DNA of 64,000 nt from Synechococcus sp. WH 5701 (GTDB lineage Bacteria; Cyanobacteriota; Cyanobacteriia; PCC-6307; Cyanobiaceae): positions 351,259-415,258 of the forward strand of contig NZ_CH724159.1 of the NCBI RefSeq assembly GCF_000153045.1, written 5' to 3'. Each line of letters begins with the position of its first letter. The stretch's first letter is position 1. Shown here one piece after another: positions 1 to 10,397 of this stretch. Under the pieces are notes generated by a model. The model ran no database searches. It worked only from the letters and a program-made list of their open reading frames with translations, and was not told the DNA's origin. A program made the position numbers and the translations under genes.

Positions 1-3000
1 GCCCTGCAGCCCCATCTGCCGCCACCCGCCGCCCTGGCCGCCCGTTGCCTCAGCCTGCGCAAGGGCAGCAGCGTCGATCTCGAGGAGCTGGCCGACACCC
101 TCACCCGCCTCGGCTACGAGCGGGTGCCGACGATTGAGCAGGAGGGCAGCTGGAGCCGCCGCGGCGACATCGTCGATGTGTTCCCGGTGAGCGCCGAGCT
201 GCCGGTGCGGCTGGAGTTCTTCGGTGAAGACCTAGAGAAGCTGCGGGAGTTCGATCCCGCCACCCAGCGCTCCCTCGATGCGATCGAGGCGGTGCGCCTC
301 ACCCCCACGGGCTACGGGCCGCTGATCGCCGATGCCCTGCGTGAGTCGATGCCGGAGGCGCTCACCGAGCTGCTGGCCTCAGAAGCTCTCGAGCAGTTGC
401 TGGAGGGGGGCACGCCCGAGGGGATGCGGCGCCTGATGGGTCTGGCCTGGGAGCAGCCGGCTTCCCTGCTCGACTACCTGCCCGGCGCCACCCTGATCGC
501 GGTTGATGAGCGACGCCAGGGGCTGGCCCACGGCCAGCAGTGGTTCGACCACGCCAGCGACCACCACGCCGAGGTGAGCGCTCCGTTGCCAGCTGACACC
601 CTGCCGCCGTCGTTGCATCGGCCGGTGGCGGCAGCCCTGGCGGAGGCCGATCGCTTCGCCGGTTTCGACCTGGCCGAGCTGCACGAGAGCGACCGGCACC
701 CCAACGCCTTCGATCTCTCCAGCCGTCCGGTGCCGGCTCATCCCAATGCCTTCGGTCGTCTGGCGGCGCTGGTGAAGGGTTATCAGCAGGAGAAGGCGCG
801 GGTGTGGCTGGTGTCGGCCCAGCCCAGCCGCGCGGTGGCGCTGCTGGAGGAGCACGACTGCCCCGCCCGCTTCGTGCCCAACCCCCACGATTTTCCGGCG
901 ATCGAGCGTCTGATCGAGCAGGCCACACCGGTGGCCCTGAAGCTGCGCGGCACCGCTGAGCTGGAGGGGCTGCAGCTCCCGGCCTGGCGGCTGGTGCTGC
1001 TCACCGACCGGGAGTTCTTCGGCCAGCACAGCCTGGCGGCCTCGGGCTATGTACGCCGGCGCCGCAAGGCGGCCAGCCGCACGGTGGACCCCAACAAGAT
1101 GCGCCCCGGCGACTTCGTGGTGCACCGCAACCATGGCATCGGCCGTTTCCTCAGGCTGGAGAAGCTGGCGATCAGCGGCGAATCGCGCGATTACCTGGTG
1201 GTTCAGTACGCCGATGGGCTGCTGCGGGTGGCGGCCGACCAGCTGGGCAGCCTGGGGCGTTTCCGCGCCAGCACCGACAGCCCGCCGGAGCTGAACCGCA
1301 TGGCCGGTGTGGCCTGGACCCGGGCCAAGGAGCGCGCCCGCAAGGCGGTGCGCAAGGTGGCGATGGACCTGGTGAAGCTCTATGCGGAGCGTCAGCAGGC
1401 GGCCGGCTTCCCCTTCCCGGCCGATGGCCCCTGGCAGGGCGAGTTGGAGGACTCCTTCCCCTACGAACCAACGCCTGATCAGGTGAAGGCGATCGCCGAG
1501 GTGAAGCGCGACATGGAGAAGCCCGAGCCGATGGACCGGCTGGTCTGCGGCGATGTGGGCTTCGGCAAAACCGAAGTGGCGATCCGGGCGGTGTTCAAGG
1601 CGGTGACCGCCGGCAAGCAATGCGCCCTGCTGGCCCCCACCACGGTGCTGGCTCAGCAGCACTGGCGCACCCTCAGCGAACGCTTCGCTCCCTATCCGCT
1701 CAAGGTGGCTCTGCTCAACCGTTTTCGCACCACCGCCGAGCGCAAGACGATCCTCGATGGGCTCAGGGATGGAACGGTGGACGTGGTGGTGGGCACCCAC
1801 CAGCTGCTGAGCAAGGGCACCAGTTTCGAAAAACTGGGGTTGCTGGTGGTGGATGAGGAGCAGCGCTTCGGGGTGAACCAGAAGGAGAAGATCAAGGCGC
1901 TGCGTAAAGACGTGGATGTGCTGACCCTCTCGGCCACGCCGATCCCGCGCACGCTCTACATGAGCCTCTCGGGGGTGCGGGAGATGAGCCTGATCACCAC
2001 CCCACCGCCCCTGCGCCGGCCGATCAAGACCCACCTGGCGGCGTTGGATGAGGAGGCGGTGCGCAGCGCCATCCGCCAGGAGCTCGACCGCGGCGGCCAG
2101 GTGTTCTATGTGGTGCCACGGGTGGAGGGGATCGAGGAGGTGGCGGGCCAGCTGCGCGAGATGCTGCCGGGCCTGAAGCTGCTGGTGGCCCACGGCCAGA
2201 TGGGCGAGGGAGAGCTGGAGAGCGCGATGGTGGCCTTCAACGCCGGCGAGGCCGACGTGATGCTCTGCACAACGATCATCGAATCAGGCCTAGATATTCC
2301 GCGGGTGAACACGATCCTGGTGGAGGACGCCCACAAGTTCGGCCTCGCCCAGCTTTATCAGTTGCGTGGTCGGGTGGGCCGCAGCGGCGTCCAGGCCCAT
2401 GCCTGGCTGTTTTATCCCGGTGATGCCTCCCTGAGTGAAGCGGCGCGCCAGCGACTGCGGGCGATCCAGGAGTTCGCCCAACTGGGGTCCGGCTACCAGC
2501 TGGCCATGCGCGACATGGAGATCCGCGGCGTCGGCAACCTGCTGGGGGTGGAGCAGAGCGGCCAGATGGAGACGATCGGCTTCGATCTCTACATGGAGAT
2601 GCTGCAGGAGTCGCTGGCGGAGATCCAGGGCCAGGACATCCCGGTGGTGGAGGAGACCCAGATCGATCTGCCGATCACCGCCTTCATCCCCGCCGACTGG
2701 ATTCCCGAGAGCGACGAGAAGATGGCCGCCTACCGCGCCGCCGCCGACTGCCGCACCCGCGAGGAACTGGTGCAGCTGGCCGCCGACTGGGTGGACCGCT
2801 ACGGCGCCCTGCCCTCGCCGGTGGCGAGCCTGCTGCAGTTGATGGAGCTGAAGTTGCTGGCGCGGCGCTGCGGCTTCTCACGCATCCGGTTGGAGAAGCC
2901 CAACATCGTGCTGGAAACCCCGATGGAGGAGCCTGCCTTCCGCCTGCTGCGCCAAGGTCTGCCCCAGCACCTCCATGGCCGGCTGGTGTATCAGGGGGGC

Positions 3001-3183
3001 GGCGGCAGCACGGCCAAAGTGCTGGCCCGCGGGCTGAATGTGCTGGCGGCCGAGCGCCAGCTCGACATGCTCAAGGAGTGGCTGGCGGCGATGGCCGAGC
3101 AGATCCCCGGAGCCGATGGCCTCACCGACGCCCAGAGGATGGAGCAGGCGGCCGCGAAGAATGCGGCGGTGTTGTCGGTGTGA
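1..3183 (+). CDS. mfd: Transcription-repair coupling factor Mfd (5' end outside window)
   Basis: The frame is open from base 1, so the N-terminus lies upstream of the window; the GTG at 124 is internal. Mfd displaces RNA polymerase stalled at DNA lesions and recruits UvrA. Visible in order are the UvrB-like N-terminal module, the CarD-like RNAP-interacting domain ([14 protein letters not shown], about nt 1108-1150), Walker A (GFGKTE, about nt 1558-1575), the helicase box DEEQRFG (about nt 1852-1872), the SATPIP motif, the translocation motif region GRVGRSG, and the C-terminal TRCF domain. It ends just before a strong hairpin. It is the closest match to Mfd rather than RecG because of the CarD-like domain and the long C-terminus. 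Confidence 0.97.
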   Translation, partial: ALQPHLPPPAALAARCLSLRKGSSVDLEELADTLTRLGYERVPTIEQEGSWSRRGDIVDVFPVSAELPVRLEFFGEDLEKLREFDPATQRSLDAIEAVRLTPTGYGPLIADALRESMPEALTELLASEALEQLLEGGTPEGMRRLMGLAWEQPASLLDYLPGATLIAVDERRQGLAHGQQWFDHASDHHAEVSAPLPADTLPPSLHRPVAAALAEADRFAGFDLAELHESDRHPNAFDLSSRPVPAHPNAFGRLAALVKGYQQEKARVWLVSAQPSRAVALLEEHDCPARFVPNPHDFPAIERLIEQATPVALKLRGTAELEGLQLPAWRLVLLTDREFFGQHSLAASGYVRRRRKAASRTVDPNKMRPGDFVVHRNHGIGRFLRLEKLAISGESRDYLVVQYADGLLRVAADQLGSLGRFRASTDSPPELNRMAGVAWTRAKERARKAVRKVAMDLVKLYAERQQAAGFPFPADGPWQGELEDSFPYEPTPDQVKAIAEVKRDMEKPEPMDRLVCGDVGFGKTEVAIRAVFKAVTAGKQCALLAPTTVLAQQHWRTLSERFAPYPLKVALLNRFRTTAERKTILDGLRDGTVDVVVGTHQLLSKGTSFEKLGLLVVDEEQRFGVNQKEKIKALRKDVDVLTLSATPIPRTLYMSLSGVREMSLITTPPPLRRPIKTHLAALDEEAVRSAIRQELDRGGQVFYVVPRVEGIEEVAGQLREMLPGLKLLVAHGQMGEGELESAMVAFNAGEADVMLCTTIIESGLDIPRVNTILVEDAHKFGLAQLYQLRGRVGRSGVQAHAWLFYPGDASLSEAARQRLRAIQEFAQLGSGYQLAMRDMEIRGVGNLLGVEQSGQMETIGFDLYMEMLQESLAEIQGQDIPVVEETQIDLPITAFIPADWIPESDEKMAAYRAAADCRTREELVQLAADWVDRYGALPSPVASLLQLMELKLLARRCGFSRIRLEKPNIVLETPMEEPAFRLLRQGLPQHLHGRLVYQGGGGSTAKVLARGLNVLAAERQLDMLKEWLAAMAEQIPGADGLTDAQRMEQAAAKNAAVLSV

Positions 3184-3212
3184 GGAGTTGATGCTGTGAG
3201 GGCATCCAGATC

Positions 3213-3242
3213 GCCCAGCAGGACCCGGGGGTCCTCCTGGGC
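3213..3242 (+). terminator. Hairpin terminator after mfd
   Basis: The arms GCCCAG-C-AGGACC and GGTCCT-C-CTGGGC pair around a CGGG loop with one internal mismatch. The hairpin lies about 30 nt after the mfd stop and is followed by CTGTTTC, a weak T-tract. It probably ends the mfd transcript and insulates the small gene downstream. Confidence 0.6.
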
Positions 3243-3321
3243 TGTTTCAGGAAGGTTTCAGATTGTCTTCTGTCTCATCTCCGCAAAAGTTCGTTACAGT
3301 GCAGCGAAATGAAACGTGATC

Positions 3322-3501
3322 ATGGGTGAATTTGTGGGCGGGACCGGCGGCATCACGGCTGAGCTCCAGAGCGGCTACGCGCTCGCTTCGGCTGTGATCA
3401 GCGTGCTGGCCCTCGGCCTCTTCGCCTTGTTCCAGAACGACCAGGAGAACGACGACGACGACTCCAACCCCGGTGGCGGACTGATGCAGCCCGTGGCCTG
3501 A
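3322..3501 (+). CDS. Small single-TM protein with acidic tail, unknown function
   Basis: This 59-residue ORF starts at ATG 3322; a GTG two codons upstream is also in frame but less likely. It has a short Gly-rich head, one hydrophobic helix (about residues 18-38, SGYALASAVISVLALGLFAL) and then an Asn/Asp-rich acidic tail (QENDDDDSN). That layout suggests a small integral membrane protein, perhaps thylakoid-associated, but I do not recognise a named family. It sits alone between the mfd terminator and the convergent ctpA gene. Confidence 0.55.
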   Translation: MGEFVGGTGGITAELQSGYALASAVISVLALGLFALFQNDQENDDDDSNPGGGLMQPVA

Positions 3502-3549
3502 GGCACGGCAACGTCACCTCGAAGCTGCCGGTCACGGTGCAGCTTCGTA

Positions 3550-3582
3550 GACCCCCATCCCCGTCTTCAGGGGGTGGGGGTC
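3550..3582. terminator. Bidirectional hairpin between small ORF and ctpA
   Basis: The arms GACCCCCATCCCC and GGGGGTGGGGGTC pair around a short loop. The hairpin lies between convergent genes. The ctpA stop codon (3567-3569) falls inside the loop, so the terminator overlaps the 3' end of the coding region. Confidence 0.5.
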
Positions 3583-4913
3583 GCAGATGTGCCCAGGGCC
3601 GCCGGCAAGTTGGCGCTTGTGGGGTTGAAGGTGGTGCGGGAGGCGCTGGTTGCGCGCAGCTTCTTGACCAGGGTCGATTCGGCAGCCCTGTACTGCACAT
3701 CTTTTGAGGTGCCCAGGTCTTCGAGCTTGAGCTTGGAGGCCTCCGCTTCACTCAATTTCACCGACACATCCGGGTCGATGCCGTGCTTGTGAATGTCGCG
3801 GCCGCTGGGGGTGAGGTACTTGGCGATGGTCACGGTCATGCCGGAACCATCGGAGAGACCACGGACCGACTGCACGAGGCCCTTGCCGAAGGTTTTCTGA
3901 CCCACCAGCACCGCGCGCTTGTTGTCCTGCAGGGCGCCGGAGAGGATCTCGCTGGCGCTGGCGGAGCCTTCATTCACCAGCACCACGATCGGTGATTTGG
4001 TCAGGGCGCGGCCATTGGCGCGGCGCACGTCCTGGATGCCGTCGCGGGTGCGGGTGGAGACGATGATGCCCTCATCCAGCAACTGGCGGGCTATCTCCAC
4101 ACTGGCCATCAGCAGGCCGCCGGGATTGCTGCGCAGGTCGATCACATAGCCCTGCACGCCCTTCTGCTCAAGGTCGCGGATGGCGGCGCGCATGTCCTTG
4201 GCGGCGTTGGCGTTGAACTGCTTCAGGCGGATGTAACCCACCTTGACGCCATCGGGGCCGGTGTTGATCTGGTGCTCGACGGCATGCAGCTCGATGCGGG
4301 CGCGGGTGAGCGGCACGGAGACCACTTTGCTGTTGCGACGCAGCTCCAGCGTGACCTTGGTGCCGGCCTGGCCGCGGATCAGCTTGACCGCATCCTCGGT
4401 GGTCATGCCCTTGGTGCTCTTGCCGTCGATCGAGACGATCACGTCTTTGGGCTGGACGCCCGCCTCAGAGGCGGGGGAGCCATCGATCGGTGAGACCACC
4501 ACCAGCTCCTTGGTCTCCTTGTCGAGGCTCAGCTGGATGCCCACCCCGGAGAGTTCTCCGGAGGTGTCGATCTGCATCTCCTTGAATTCCCGCGGATCCA
4601 TGAAGCGGGTGTAGGGATCATCGAGGGTGCCGAGCATCCCCCGGATCGCCTCATAGCTTTCCTTGGTGCTGCCGTAGCTCTTGGCCAGCAGGTCACGGCG
4701 CAGTTTGCGCCACTGATCGGGGGTGTATTTGCCGGTGGTGTCGAGGTAGTCGCGGAAGACGATCTGCCAGGCCTGATCCATCACCTCCTTGGGACTGTCG
4801 GTGATCAGCGAGGCGGCGCTCGGGGAGCCCAGCCAGTCGGTGCCGACGATCACGGCGGTGGCGCAGGCACCCAGTCCGGCGAGAACGGCGATACCGGTGC
4901 GACCCCTGCCCAT
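3567..4913 (-). CDS. ctpA: Carboxyl-terminal processing protease (S41 family)
   Basis: This is a 448-residue periplasmic or lumenal serine protease with a Ser/Lys dyad. An N-terminal hydrophobic signal or anchor (residues 7-25) is followed by the S41 N-domain, a PDZ domain (GVGIQLS to GQAGTKVTLELRR) and the catalytic core. The nucleophile lies in NEGSASASEI (about residue 315) and the general base in GQKTFGKG (about residue 341). In cyanobacteria, CtpA-type paralogues mature the D1 protein of photosystem II or process other lumenal proteins; the sequence alone does not show which paralogue this is. The C-terminus ends in a Thr/Pro tail. Confidence 0.92.
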   Translation of the reverse strand: MGRGRTGIAVLAGLGACATAVIVGTDWLGSPSAASLITDSPKEVMDQAWQIVFRDYLDTTGKYTPDQWRKLRRDLLAKSYGSTKESYEAIRGMLGTLDDPYTRFMDPREFKEMQIDTSGELSGVGIQLSLDKETKELVVVSPIDGSPASEAGVQPKDVIVSIDGKSTKGMTTEDAVKLIRGQAGTKVTLELRRNSKVVSVPLTRARIELHAVEHQINTGPDGVKVGYIRLKQFNANAAKDMRAAIRDLEQKGVQGYVIDLRSNPGGLLMASVEIARQLLDEGIIVSTRTRDGIQDVRRANGRALTKSPIVVLVNEGSASASEILSGALQDNKRAVLVGQKTFGKGLVQSVRGLSDGSGMTVTIAKYLTPSGRDIHKHGIDPDVSVKLSEAEASKLKLEDLGTSKDVQYRAAESTLVKKLRATSASRTTFNPTSANLPAALGTSATPTP

Positions 4914-5014
4914 TGGCTGATTCCCTGGCGTTTGACTGTCCTCTCAAGCTAGCCCGCTCTGTGGGGGTGAGCGAGGGATCGGGGACGGTCACAGGCAAGT
5001 CAGGATGTGACCCG

Positions 5015-6259
5015 TCAGGGATCGACCCAGCGGCCGTCCTCCTTGATCAGGGCGATCAGGGCCTGCACGCCTTCGGCCTCGGGGACCCGGCGGATCTCGT
5101 CGCGGCCGCGGTAGAGGGAGATGGTGCCGGGGGTCTTGCCCACGTAGCCGTAGTCGGCGTCGGCCATCTCGCCGGGGCCGTTGACGATGCAGCCCATCAC
5201 GGCGATGTCCAGGCCGGTGAGGTGGGCTGTGGCGTTGCGCACCACGTGCAGCACCTCCTCCAGATTGAAGAGGGTGCGGCCGCAGCTGGGGCAGGCCACG
5301 TATTCCACCATCGTTTTCCTCAGGCCCAGGGCCTGCAGGATCGAGTAGCAGACAGGGATCTCCTTCTCGGGCGCCTCGGTGAGCGACACCCGGATGGTGT
5401 CGCCGAGGCCTTCGGCCAGGAGGGTGGCGATGCCGGCCGTGCTCTTGATGCGGCCGTAGTCGCCATCGCCCGCTTCGGTGACCCCCAGGTGCAGGGGGTA
5501 ATGGAAGCCGCCTGCATCCATGCGGTCGGCCATCATCCGGTAGGCGGCCAGCATCACCGGCGCCCGCGAGGCCTTCATCGACACCACGATGTTATGGAAG
5601 TCGAGGCGATCACAGATGTGGATGAACTCCATGGCGCTCTCCACCATCCCCAGAGGCGTGTCGCCATAGGTGAACAGCATCCGCTCGGCCAGCGAGCCGT
5701 GGTTCACGCCGATGCGCAGGGCCTTGTCCTGCTCCCTGAGCAGGCTCACCAGGGGTTCGAGGGTGGCCTGGATGCGTGCACCGATGGCCTCCACTTCCTC
5801 GGGCGTGAACTCGGTGCGGTTGGGATCGGGCTTGTCGAACACGTAGAGGCCCGGGTTGATGCGCACCTTGTCGACGTGCTGGGCCACCTCGAGGGCGATC
5901 TTCATGCCGTTGTGGTGCACATCGGCCACCAGGGGCACCGGCTGGTAGCTGTCTTCGAGGCGCTTGCGGATTTCCCCCACCGCCTTGGCGTGGGCCAGGC
6001 TGGGCACGGTGAGGCGCACGATCTCGCAGCCGGCTTCATGCAGGCGGCGAATCCCAGCCGTGGCGCCTTCGATGTCGAGGGTGTCCTCGTTGATCATCGA
6101 CTGCACCACCACCGGATGCTCGCTGCCCACCCAGACGTCGCCCACCCGCACGCTGCGGGTCTTGCGGCGATGGATCAGGGTGTCGTAGCGGGGGTTGCTG
6201 GACCAGTCGGCGGGGAGGCCCGGAAGGCTGGTGTCGGGGCGGGCGAGGGTGCCGGTCAT
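5015..6259 (-). CDS. ispG: (E)-4-hydroxy-3-methylbut-2-enyl-diphosphate synthase (GcpE)
   Basis: IspG converts MEcPP to HMBPP with a 4Fe-4S cluster, the penultimate step of the MEP isoprenoid pathway that feeds carotenoid and phytol synthesis. The protein has 414 residues, with an N-terminal TIM-barrel ([19 protein letters not shown] onward) and a C-terminal cluster domain. The cluster ligands are visible in CPSCGRT and in [10 protein letters not shown], the latter also supplying the downstream Glu. It lies upstream of ctpA on the same strand with about 100 nt between them. Confidence 0.97.
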   Translation of the reverse strand: MTGTLARPDTSLPGLPADWSSNPRYDTLIHRRKTRSVRVGDVWVGSEHPVVVQSMINEDTLDIEGATAGIRRLHEAGCEIVRLTVPSLAHAKAVGEIRKRLEDSYQPVPLVADVHHNGMKIALEVAQHVDKVRINPGLYVFDKPDPNRTEFTPEEVEAIGARIQATLEPLVSLLREQDKALRIGVNHGSLAERMLFTYGDTPLGMVESAMEFIHICDRLDFHNIVVSMKASRAPVMLAAYRMMADRMDAGGFHYPLHLGVTEAGDGDYGRIKSTAGIATLLAEGLGDTIRVSLTEAPEKEIPVCYSILQALGLRKTMVEYVACPSCGRTLFNLEEVLHVVRNATAHLTGLDIAVMGCIVNGPGEMADADYGYVGKTPGTISLYRGRDEIRRVPEAEGVQALIALIKEDGRWVDP

Positions 6260-6299
6260 CGCCAGGGGGGGCCGGGAAGTGGGCTAACCCTGCCACAGA

Positions 6300-7007
6300 T
6301 CAGGGGTCGCCTGACGAATCCGGAGCGAGGTCTGGGGCGGCCCTGAGCTGGTCGAGGCGACTCCTGACCGCTTTGAGATCCTGCCAGGTGTGCCACTTGG
6401 GTGTCTCCGGCTCCCGCGAGGGATTGCGTAATAAATAGGAGGGGTGAAAGATCGGCAGGCACCAGCGTCCCTGCCACGTCCGCCACTGGCCCCGCAGGCG
6501 GGTGATGCCGCCTTTGATCCCCAGCACCCCTTCCACCGCGGTGGCGCCGGCCAGCAGCACCACCTGCGGTTGCACCAGCTCCACCTGCTGCAGCAGCCAG
6601 GGCAGGCAGGCGGCCATCTCCTGGGGGGTGGGCTTGCGGTTCTCTGGCGGACGGCACTTCACCACATTGCAGATGTAGGCGTCGCGGTTGCTGTCGATGC
6701 CGACGCTGGCAAGCATCCGATCGAGCAGCTGCCCAGCCCGGCCCACGAAGGGGGAGCCGCTGGCGTCTTCCTGAGCGCCAGGGCCCTCGCCGATCACCAT
6801 CAGGGCGGCGTGGGGGTCACCCCGGCTCACCACCACCTGCTGGCGGCCATCCGCCAGGGAGCAGCGGCGGCACTCGGCGCAGCCTCCGGCGAGTTGCTGC
6901 AGCGCCCCCTCCCGCAGCGCCGTTGCCTGCCCCGCTGTGCCGGGATCACCCTCCACACTGCTTCTCCCCTGTGGCTGAGCTTCCACGCTGGCGGCAACGG
7001 GGGGCAC
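6300..7007 (-). CDS. Family-4 type uracil-DNA glycosylase (Fe-S)
   Basis: This 235-residue protein probably excises uracil from DNA. Cys43, 46 and 49 (CAECRRC) and a further Cys near YICNVVKCRPP resemble the 4Fe-4S ligands of family-4 UDGs. The active-site motif is GEGPGAQEDASG and the second motif is HPSYLLR. The first 35 residues before the Cys motif are Gln/Gly-rich and poorly constrained, so the true start may be downstream. It lies 40 nt upstream of ispG on the same strand. Confidence 0.9.
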   Translation of the reverse strand: MPPVAASVEAQPQGRSSVEGDPGTAGQATALREGALQQLAGGCAECRRCSLADGRQQVVVSRGDPHAALMVIGEGPGAQEDASGSPFVGRAGQLLDRMLASVGIDSNRDAYICNVVKCRPPENRKPTPQEMAACLPWLLQQVELVQPQVVLLAGATAVEGVLGIKGGITRLRGQWRTWQGRWCLPIFHPSYLLRNPSREPETPKWHTWQDLKAVRSRLDQLRAAPDLAPDSSGDP

Positions 7008-7158
7008 CTGTCCAGGTGCCCGGCGCGAGGGTGCCCGCTCGAACCTTTCCCAGGAGGGGCGTCAGGCAGGATGCAAGATCTCCCTGGCGCTTCATCTTTG
7101 AAGCGCCGCGGCCCTTCGTGGCCGCTTCGCGCTGCGGCCGTCGGCCGCGCCCCCGCTG

Positions 7159-8337
7159 ATGCCCCGCCCGTTGAAGCTCTCGGCCCGGGCCGAAGCCCTG
7201 CACCCCTCACTCACCCTGGCCATCGCAGCCCGCGCCAAGCAGTTGCGGGCCCAGGGCCAGGACATCTGCAGCCTGAGCGCGGGCGAACCCGACTTCGACA
7301 CCCCGGCCTTCATCCGACAGGCAGCCAGCGAAGCCCTTGAGGCCGGTGCCACCCGCTATGGCCCGGCCGCCGGTGAGCCGGCCCTGCGCGAGGCGATTGC
7401 CGTCAAGCTCAGCGAGGAGAACGGGGTCCCCACCAAGGCCGAGCAGGTGCTGGTCACCAACGGCGGCAAACAGGCTCTGTTCAACCTCTTCCAGGTGCTG
7501 CTGGGCCCGGGCGATGAGGTGCTTCTTCCCGCCCCCTACTGGCTCAGCTACCCCGAGATGGTGCAGCTGGCCGGGGCCTCGGTGCGGCTGCTGCCCAGCG
7601 ACGCCGAGCACGGCTTCCGCCTCGATCCTCAGCAGCTGGAGGCGGCGATCACCCCGGCCAGCCGCCTGCTGGTGCTCAACAGTCCCTCCAATCCCACCGG
7701 GATGGTGCTCAGCCGCCAGGAGCTGGAGGCCATCGCCGCGGTGCTGCGCCGTCATCCCCACGTGGCGGTGGTCTGCGACGAGATCTATGAATTCCTGCTG
7801 GCCCCGGGCCATGTGCACCACAGCTTCGCGGCGGTGGCACCCGATCTGAGCGATCGGGTGTTCATCGTCAATGGCTTTGCCAAGGGCTGGGCCATGACCG
7901 GCTGGCGGCTGGGCTTCCTGGCCGGCCCCAGCGCCGTGGTGAGCGCCGCGATCGCCCTGCAGAGCCAGAGCACGAGCAACGTCTGCTCCTTCGCCCAGTT
8001 CGGTGCCCTGGCGGCGGTGAGCGGCCCGCGCGACTGCGTTGTGGAGATGGCCCGGCAGTTCAGTGAGCGACGCGCCCTGCTGCATCAGGGACTCGCCTCC
8101 CTGCCGGGGCTCACCCTGCAGCCACCGGAGGGGGCGTTCTATGCCTTCCCCGATGTGAGCGCCTATGGGCTCGATTCAATGACGTTCTGCAACCGCCTGC
8201 TCAACGAGGTGGGCCTGGCCCTGGTGCCGGGTGTCGCCTTCGGTGACGACCGCTGCGTCCGCCTCTCCTGTGCCGCTTCCCCAGCCACCCTGCGCGATGG
8301 TCTGGCCCGGCTCGGTCACTTCATCTCCTCCCTCTGA
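7159..8337 (+). CDS. Class I/II PLP aminotransferase (aspartate aminotransferase-like)
   Basis: The 392-residue fold-type I enzyme contains NSPSNPTGM (substrate and PLP binding), CDEIYE (Asp binding the pyridine N) and NGFAKGWAMTGWRLG, where the Lys near residue 239 is the PLP Schiff base. The C-terminal Arg lies in CVRLSCA. Its closest family is AspC/AspB-type aspartate aminotransferase; substrate preference cannot be fixed from sequence. The stop lies only a few bases before the phnD start, so it may be co-transcribed with the transporter. Confidence 0.9.
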   Translation: MPRPLKLSARAEALHPSLTLAIAARAKQLRAQGQDICSLSAGEPDFDTPAFIRQAASEALEAGATRYGPAAGEPALREAIAVKLSEENGVPTKAEQVLVTNGGKQALFNLFQVLLGPGDEVLLPAPYWLSYPEMVQLAGASVRLLPSDAEHGFRLDPQQLEAAITPASRLLVLNSPSNPTGMVLSRQELEAIAAVLRRHPHVAVVCDEIYEFLLAPGHVHHSFAAVAPDLSDRVFIVNGFAKGWAMTGWRLGFLAGPSAVVSAAIALQSQSTSNVCSFAQFGALAAVSGPRDCVVEMARQFSERRALLHQGLASLPGLTLQPPEGAFYAFPDVSAYGLDSMTFCNRLLNEVGLALVPGVAFGDDRCVRLSCAASPATLRDGLARLGHFISSL

Positions 8338-8343
8338 TCCCCC

Positions 8344-9309
8344 ATGCAACCCCTCGCCTTCCGCGCTCGCCTACCGCGCGACAGTGTTCGCGTGGCTCTG
8401 CTGGCCGGCCTCGCCCTGGCCGTGGTGCCGGCGGCGCTGCCGCCCCAGCTGCAGCAGGCCGCACCCCAGCTCGCCGGCGCCCAGGCCCAGCAGAAGGTTC
8501 TGCGCATCAGCGCCATTCCCGATCAGAACCCCGAGAAGCTCAACCGCCTCTACGGGCTGGTGGCCAATGAGCTCAGTCGCCAGTTGAAGGTGCCCGTCAA
8601 ATACGTTCCCGTCACCGACTACACCGCCGCGGTGAGCGCCTTCCGCACCGGCGATCTGGATCTGGTCTGGTTCGGTGGCCTCACCGGCGTGCAGGCCCGT
8701 CTGCAGAAGCCCGGCGCCAGGGTTCTCGCCCAGCGCGACATCGACGCCTCTTTCCACAGCGTCTTCATCGCCAACACCTCGGCGGGCCTGAAGCCCGTGC
8801 TCGGCGTCAAGGGTCTGGCGGAACTGAAGGGCAAGCGCTTCACCTTCGGTTCGGAGAGTTCCACCTCCGGGCGCCTGATGCCGCAGTACTACCTCAGCCA
8901 GGCCGGGGTGAAGCTCAAGGATTTTGCCGGGGGCGCCCCAGGTTTCAGTGGCAGCCACGACGCCACCATCGCCCTGGTCCAGAGCGGTGCTTACCAGGCC
9001 GGTGCGGTCAACGAGCAGGTGTGGAAGAGCAGCCTGCGCTCCGGCAAGGCCGATCGCCGCAAGGTGAGTGTGATCTGGCGCACCCCCGGCTATCCCGACT
9101 ACCACTGGATCGCGCAGCCCAACCTGGATCAGCGTTTCGGCAAGGGCTTCACCGGCAGGGTGCAGAAAGCCTTCGTGAGCCTGCGCCGCAGTAACCCGCA
9201 GCAGGCCCAGATCCTGGAGCTGTTCGGGGCCCAGCAGTTCGTGCCAGCGCTGGTGGGCCAGTACAGCGCCATCGAGAAGGTGGGCCGCGAGATCGGCAAG
9301 ATCCGCTGA
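8344..9309 (+). CDS. phnD: Phosphonate/phosphite-type ABC transporter, substrate-binding protein
   Basis: The 321-residue protein has a signal peptide (hydrophobic about residues 17-32) followed by a PhnD/PtxB-type periplasmic binding fold. Characteristic segments are ISAIPDQNPEKLNRLYG, DLVWFGGLTG and the ligand-contact loop FGSESSTSGRLMP. It should deliver phosphonate, phosphite or a related oxyanion to the PhnCE permease encoded downstream. No C-P lyase gene is in the window, so the ligand is open. Confidence 0.85.
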   Translation: MQPLAFRARLPRDSVRVALLAGLALAVVPAALPPQLQQAAPQLAGAQAQQKVLRISAIPDQNPEKLNRLYGLVANELSRQLKVPVKYVPVTDYTAAVSAFRTGDLDLVWFGGLTGVQARLQKPGARVLAQRDIDASFHSVFIANTSAGLKPVLGVKGLAELKGKRFTFGSESSTSGRLMPQYYLSQAGVKLKDFAGGAPGFSGSHDATIALVQSGAYQAGAVNEQVWKSSLRSGKADRRKVSVIWRTPGYPDYHWIAQPNLDQRFGKGFTGRVQKAFVSLRRSNPQQAQILELFGAQQFVPALVGQYSAIEKVGREIGKIR

Positions 9310-9361
9310 GCCGCGGCCAAGGCCCATGCCCCTAGCCTGGAAGACAGATCCGGGCGGTGGT

Positions 9362-9583
9362 ATGCGCTTCAACGGCAGTCTGGAAGAGCTGCAGGCCCTC
9401 GTGGCCCAGCTGGGGCAACCCGGCCACTGGGTCCACCAGGGGGCGTTCGAGATGTACGTTCTCGACGACGAGGAGACCAACATCCGCCTGAACTGGTGGC
9501 CCCGCAGCGGGGACCTCAGCCTGGTGGGGGACCCGGCCCAGCGGGTGGATCTGGAGGCGGCGCTCAAGGCGCTGCTCGCCTGA
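9362..9583 (+). CDS. Small conserved-type protein between phnD and phnC
   Basis: This 73-residue soluble ORF starts at ATG 9362 (MRFNGSLEELQALVAQL). It is acidic and Trp-rich in the middle (NIRLNWWPRSGD) and ends in a helix (DLEAALKALLA). I do not recognise a family. The same strand, high GC and tight spacing to phnD and phnC suggest a transporter-associated or merely co-transcribed protein. Confidence 0.6.
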   Translation: MRFNGSLEELQALVAQLGQPGHWVHQGAFEMYVLDDEETNIRLNWWPRSGDLSLVGDPAQRVDLEAALKALLA

Positions 9584-9605
9584 GCCCCAGGATGCTGGCG
9601 ACTGA

Positions 9606-10397
9606 GTGGTCTCCGTTCTCATCCGGCCTGAATCTCCTGCCTTGATCAGCTCCCCCGACCGTCCTCTGCTGGAGCTGCGCGCCGTCCGTGTGCCGGGCCG
9701 CACCGCCCCCCGTCTGGACGATGTGTCGTTGCAGCTGCGGCCGGGTGAGCGGGTGGCCCTGGTGGGCCCCAGCGGTGCGGGCAAGAGCACCCTGCTGGCC
9801 GTGGCCAATGGCCTGCTCAGCCCTGAACGTGGCGAGGTGCTCTGGAACGGCGCCGCACCGGCGCGCTCCAGGCGCCGGCGCAGGCGGCAGCAGGCTCTGA
9901 TCGGCACCCTCTGGCAGGACCTGCGCCTGATCGAGGAGCTGACGGTGCAGCAGAACCTGAACGCAGCGCGGCTGGCCCGCTGGGGTTGGCCGCGGGCCCT
10001 GCTCAACCTCGTGCTGCCCATCGAGACCGCCGCCAACGCGGCGGTTCTCGCCCGGGTCGACCTCAGCGCTGAACTGCTGGAGCAACCCGTGACCGCCCTC
10101 TCCGGCGGCCAGCGCCAGCGCCTGGCTCTGGCCCGCTTGCTGCGGCAGGACCCTCTGCTGCTGCTGGCGGATGAACCGCTGGCTCACCTGGATCCGCGCC
10201 TGGCGCGCGACCTGCTGGGCCTGCTGCTGGAGCAGGCCAGCGGCCGCCGCGCCCTGCTGCTCAGCCTGCACCGCCCCGATCTGCTCGATGGCTTCGACCG
10301 GGTGGTGGCCCTGCGCAAGGGCCGCGTGGTGCTGGATGCGGCGCCCTCGGCGCTGGCGGGCCCCCAGCTGGCGGCCCTCTACCGCTCGGAAGCATGA
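9606..10397 (+). CDS. phnC: Phosphonate-type ABC transporter ATP-binding protein
   Basis: This is an ABC ATPase of about 260 residues. It has Walker A (GPSGAGKSTLL), the signature LSGGQRQRLALARLL, Walker B (LLLADEPLAHLD) and the switch His in LLLSLHRPD. An Arg-rich insert (RSRRRRRRQQ) follows the Q-loop region. The GTG at 9606 is the first available start; an in-frame TTG at 9642 is an alternative. The stop overlaps the phnE ATG by 4 nt, consistent with translational coupling. Confidence 0.88.
   Translation: MVSVLIRPESPALISSPDRPLLELRAVRVPGRTAPRLDDVSLQLRPGERVALVGPSGAGKSTLLAVANGLLSPERGEVLWNGAAPARSRRRRRRQQALIGTLWQDLRLIEELTVQQNLNAARLARWGWPRALLNLVLPIETAANAAVLARVDLSAELLEQPVTALSGGQRQRLALARLLRQDPLLLLADEPLAHLDPRLARDLLGLLLEQASGRRALLLSLHRPDLLDGFDRVVALRKGRVVLDAAPSALAGPQLAALYRSEA

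Noticed and set aside
379-2193. 604-codon minus-strand frame under mfd
   Set aside because: Shadow of a GC-rich gene; low-complexity His/Leu/Gln content and no motif.
4913-6346. Long + strand open frame over ispG
   Set aside because: It is the antisense shadow of ispG; its composition is His/Gly/Ala-rich with no domain, and ispG is certain.
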